From positions 53,387,511-53,451,510 of the forward strand of contig OZ020592.1 of the NCBI GenBank assembly GCA_963971535.1: DNA of 64,000 nt, read 5' to 3'. The position numbers and the translations under genes are program-made. Position 1 is the stretch's first letter. Every line of letters starts with the position of its first letter. The stretch comes from Notolepis coatsorum. Its lineage: Eukaryota; Chordata; Actinopteri; Aulopiformes; Paralepididae. This document shows positions 63,608 through 64,000 of the stretch, piece by piece. A model generated the notes under the pieces. That model was not told the origin of the DNA. It made no database searches and worked only from the letters and a program-made list of their open reading frames with translations.

Positions 63608-63813
63608 CAGGAACTTGCGTTTCTGTTTCCAGTGAGAGCCCTGGGCGTTGGTGTGCCGGTGGGCCTCGGTCACCAGGCGGATCAGCTCCCACTCGGAGCT
63701 CGTAGGCTCAGGCCGGTTCTGTAGCGTCTTCACCATCTCCTCCTTCCTGCGCTTCTCGCGGTTCTCCTCAATCAGACGCCGCTTCGCTACCCGCTTTGAG
63801 TCGTCCAGGACCA
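63608..63813 (-). CDS. thra: thra exon: hinge (D domain)
   Basis: This 206-bp exon encodes the segment just after the second zinc finger of TR-alpha. The exon opens with the last two bases of a Leu codon, then [51 protein letters not shown] and [17 protein letters not shown]. The basic [17 protein letters not shown] stretch is the nuclear-localisation and DNA-contact extension of the receptor. The acceptor is a long CT tract ending in CAG before 63813, and the donor is TTCCTG|GTGAGAC. Phase: two leftover bases at the start, clean codon end, in phase with the exon at 47633. The DNA-binding-domain exons must lie beyond the right edge. Confidence 0.97.
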
Positions 63814-64000
63814 CTGAGAGAGAGAGAGGGAAGGAGAGGCGTATAGAGAGGAAGGATGGAAAGAGAGAGGGGAGAGAGATAGTGATCGAGGTAGACAGGG
63901 AGAGAGAGAAGGGGGTAGAATGACAGGAGGGAGGAAGAGAGAGAATGAGAGAGATAGGGAGAGAGAGAGAGAGAGAGAGATAGAGGGAAAGAGAGAGAGA
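63814..64000. repeat. GA-rich (CT-rich on minus) tract at the thra intron 3' end
   Basis: Mostly AGAGAG/GAGGGA simple sequence. On the transcript strand it is an extended polypyrimidine tract directly before the acceptor of the exon 63608-63813. The intron continues past the window edge. Confidence 0.85.

Overview
The window is teleost fish genomic DNA. It holds one recognisable host gene, thyroid hormone receptor alpha (thra), on the minus strand, in a sea of transposable elements and very long microsatellites. The fish assignment rests on the element mix: V-SINE/DANA-like and other tRNA-derived SINEs, L2/Rex-type and L1/Tx1-type LINEs, a Penelope-like element, gypsy and copia LTR elements, and hAT, PIF/Harbinger and TTAA-type DNA elements. 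The (CA)n, (GA)n and tetranucleotide arrays are exceptionally dense and long. That density recalls gadiform genomes, but the species cannot be fixed from sequence alone.

Layout. 1-2640: 3' part of an L1/Tx1-type LINE with a long open RT ORF and one catalytic substitution. 2823-5464: 3' part of a copia element whose RNase H is split by a 1.3-kb solo-LTR-like insertion. 5800-9105: inverted-repeat MITEs, simple repeats and a V-SINE. 9106-14250: a PIF/Harbinger-like element flanked by TTA that has been filled by two LTR elements and two SINEs. 14251-18200: SINE, 33-bp minisatellite, LINE 3' end and a TTAA-flanked MITE. 18200-34616: no recognisable coding sequence. It is repeat-poor to about 29.6 kb, then has one clear hAT MITE and many microsatellites; part of it may be distal 3' UTR or downstream flank of thra.

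thra. Four consecutive coding exons run right to left: 63608-63813, 47487-47633, 39435-39693 and 34617-34867. They encode the hinge and the whole ligand-binding domain, ending at the alpha-type C-terminus FEDQEV. The zinc-finger exons and N-terminus lie beyond base 64000. Phases agree at all three junctions and every visible splice site is GT/AG. A serine at the alpha/beta-discriminating position and the tail beyond FED identify the alpha isotype. Introns of 4.6, 7.8 and 16.0 kb are packed with nested transposons.

The clearest mobile-element stories are: a hAT inside a TIR element inside a 56-bp minisatellite in the last thra intron; a Penelope-like remnant (GIY-YIG plus RT tail) whose terminal repeat keeps a hammerhead-ribozyme-like core, with a second, slightly altered copy at 60.7 kb; and a 758-bp palindromic foldback element at 49.6 kb. 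I found no CRISPR, operon or other multi-gene system. Most long open frames here are products of CA/GT/GA/CT repeats and are not genes.
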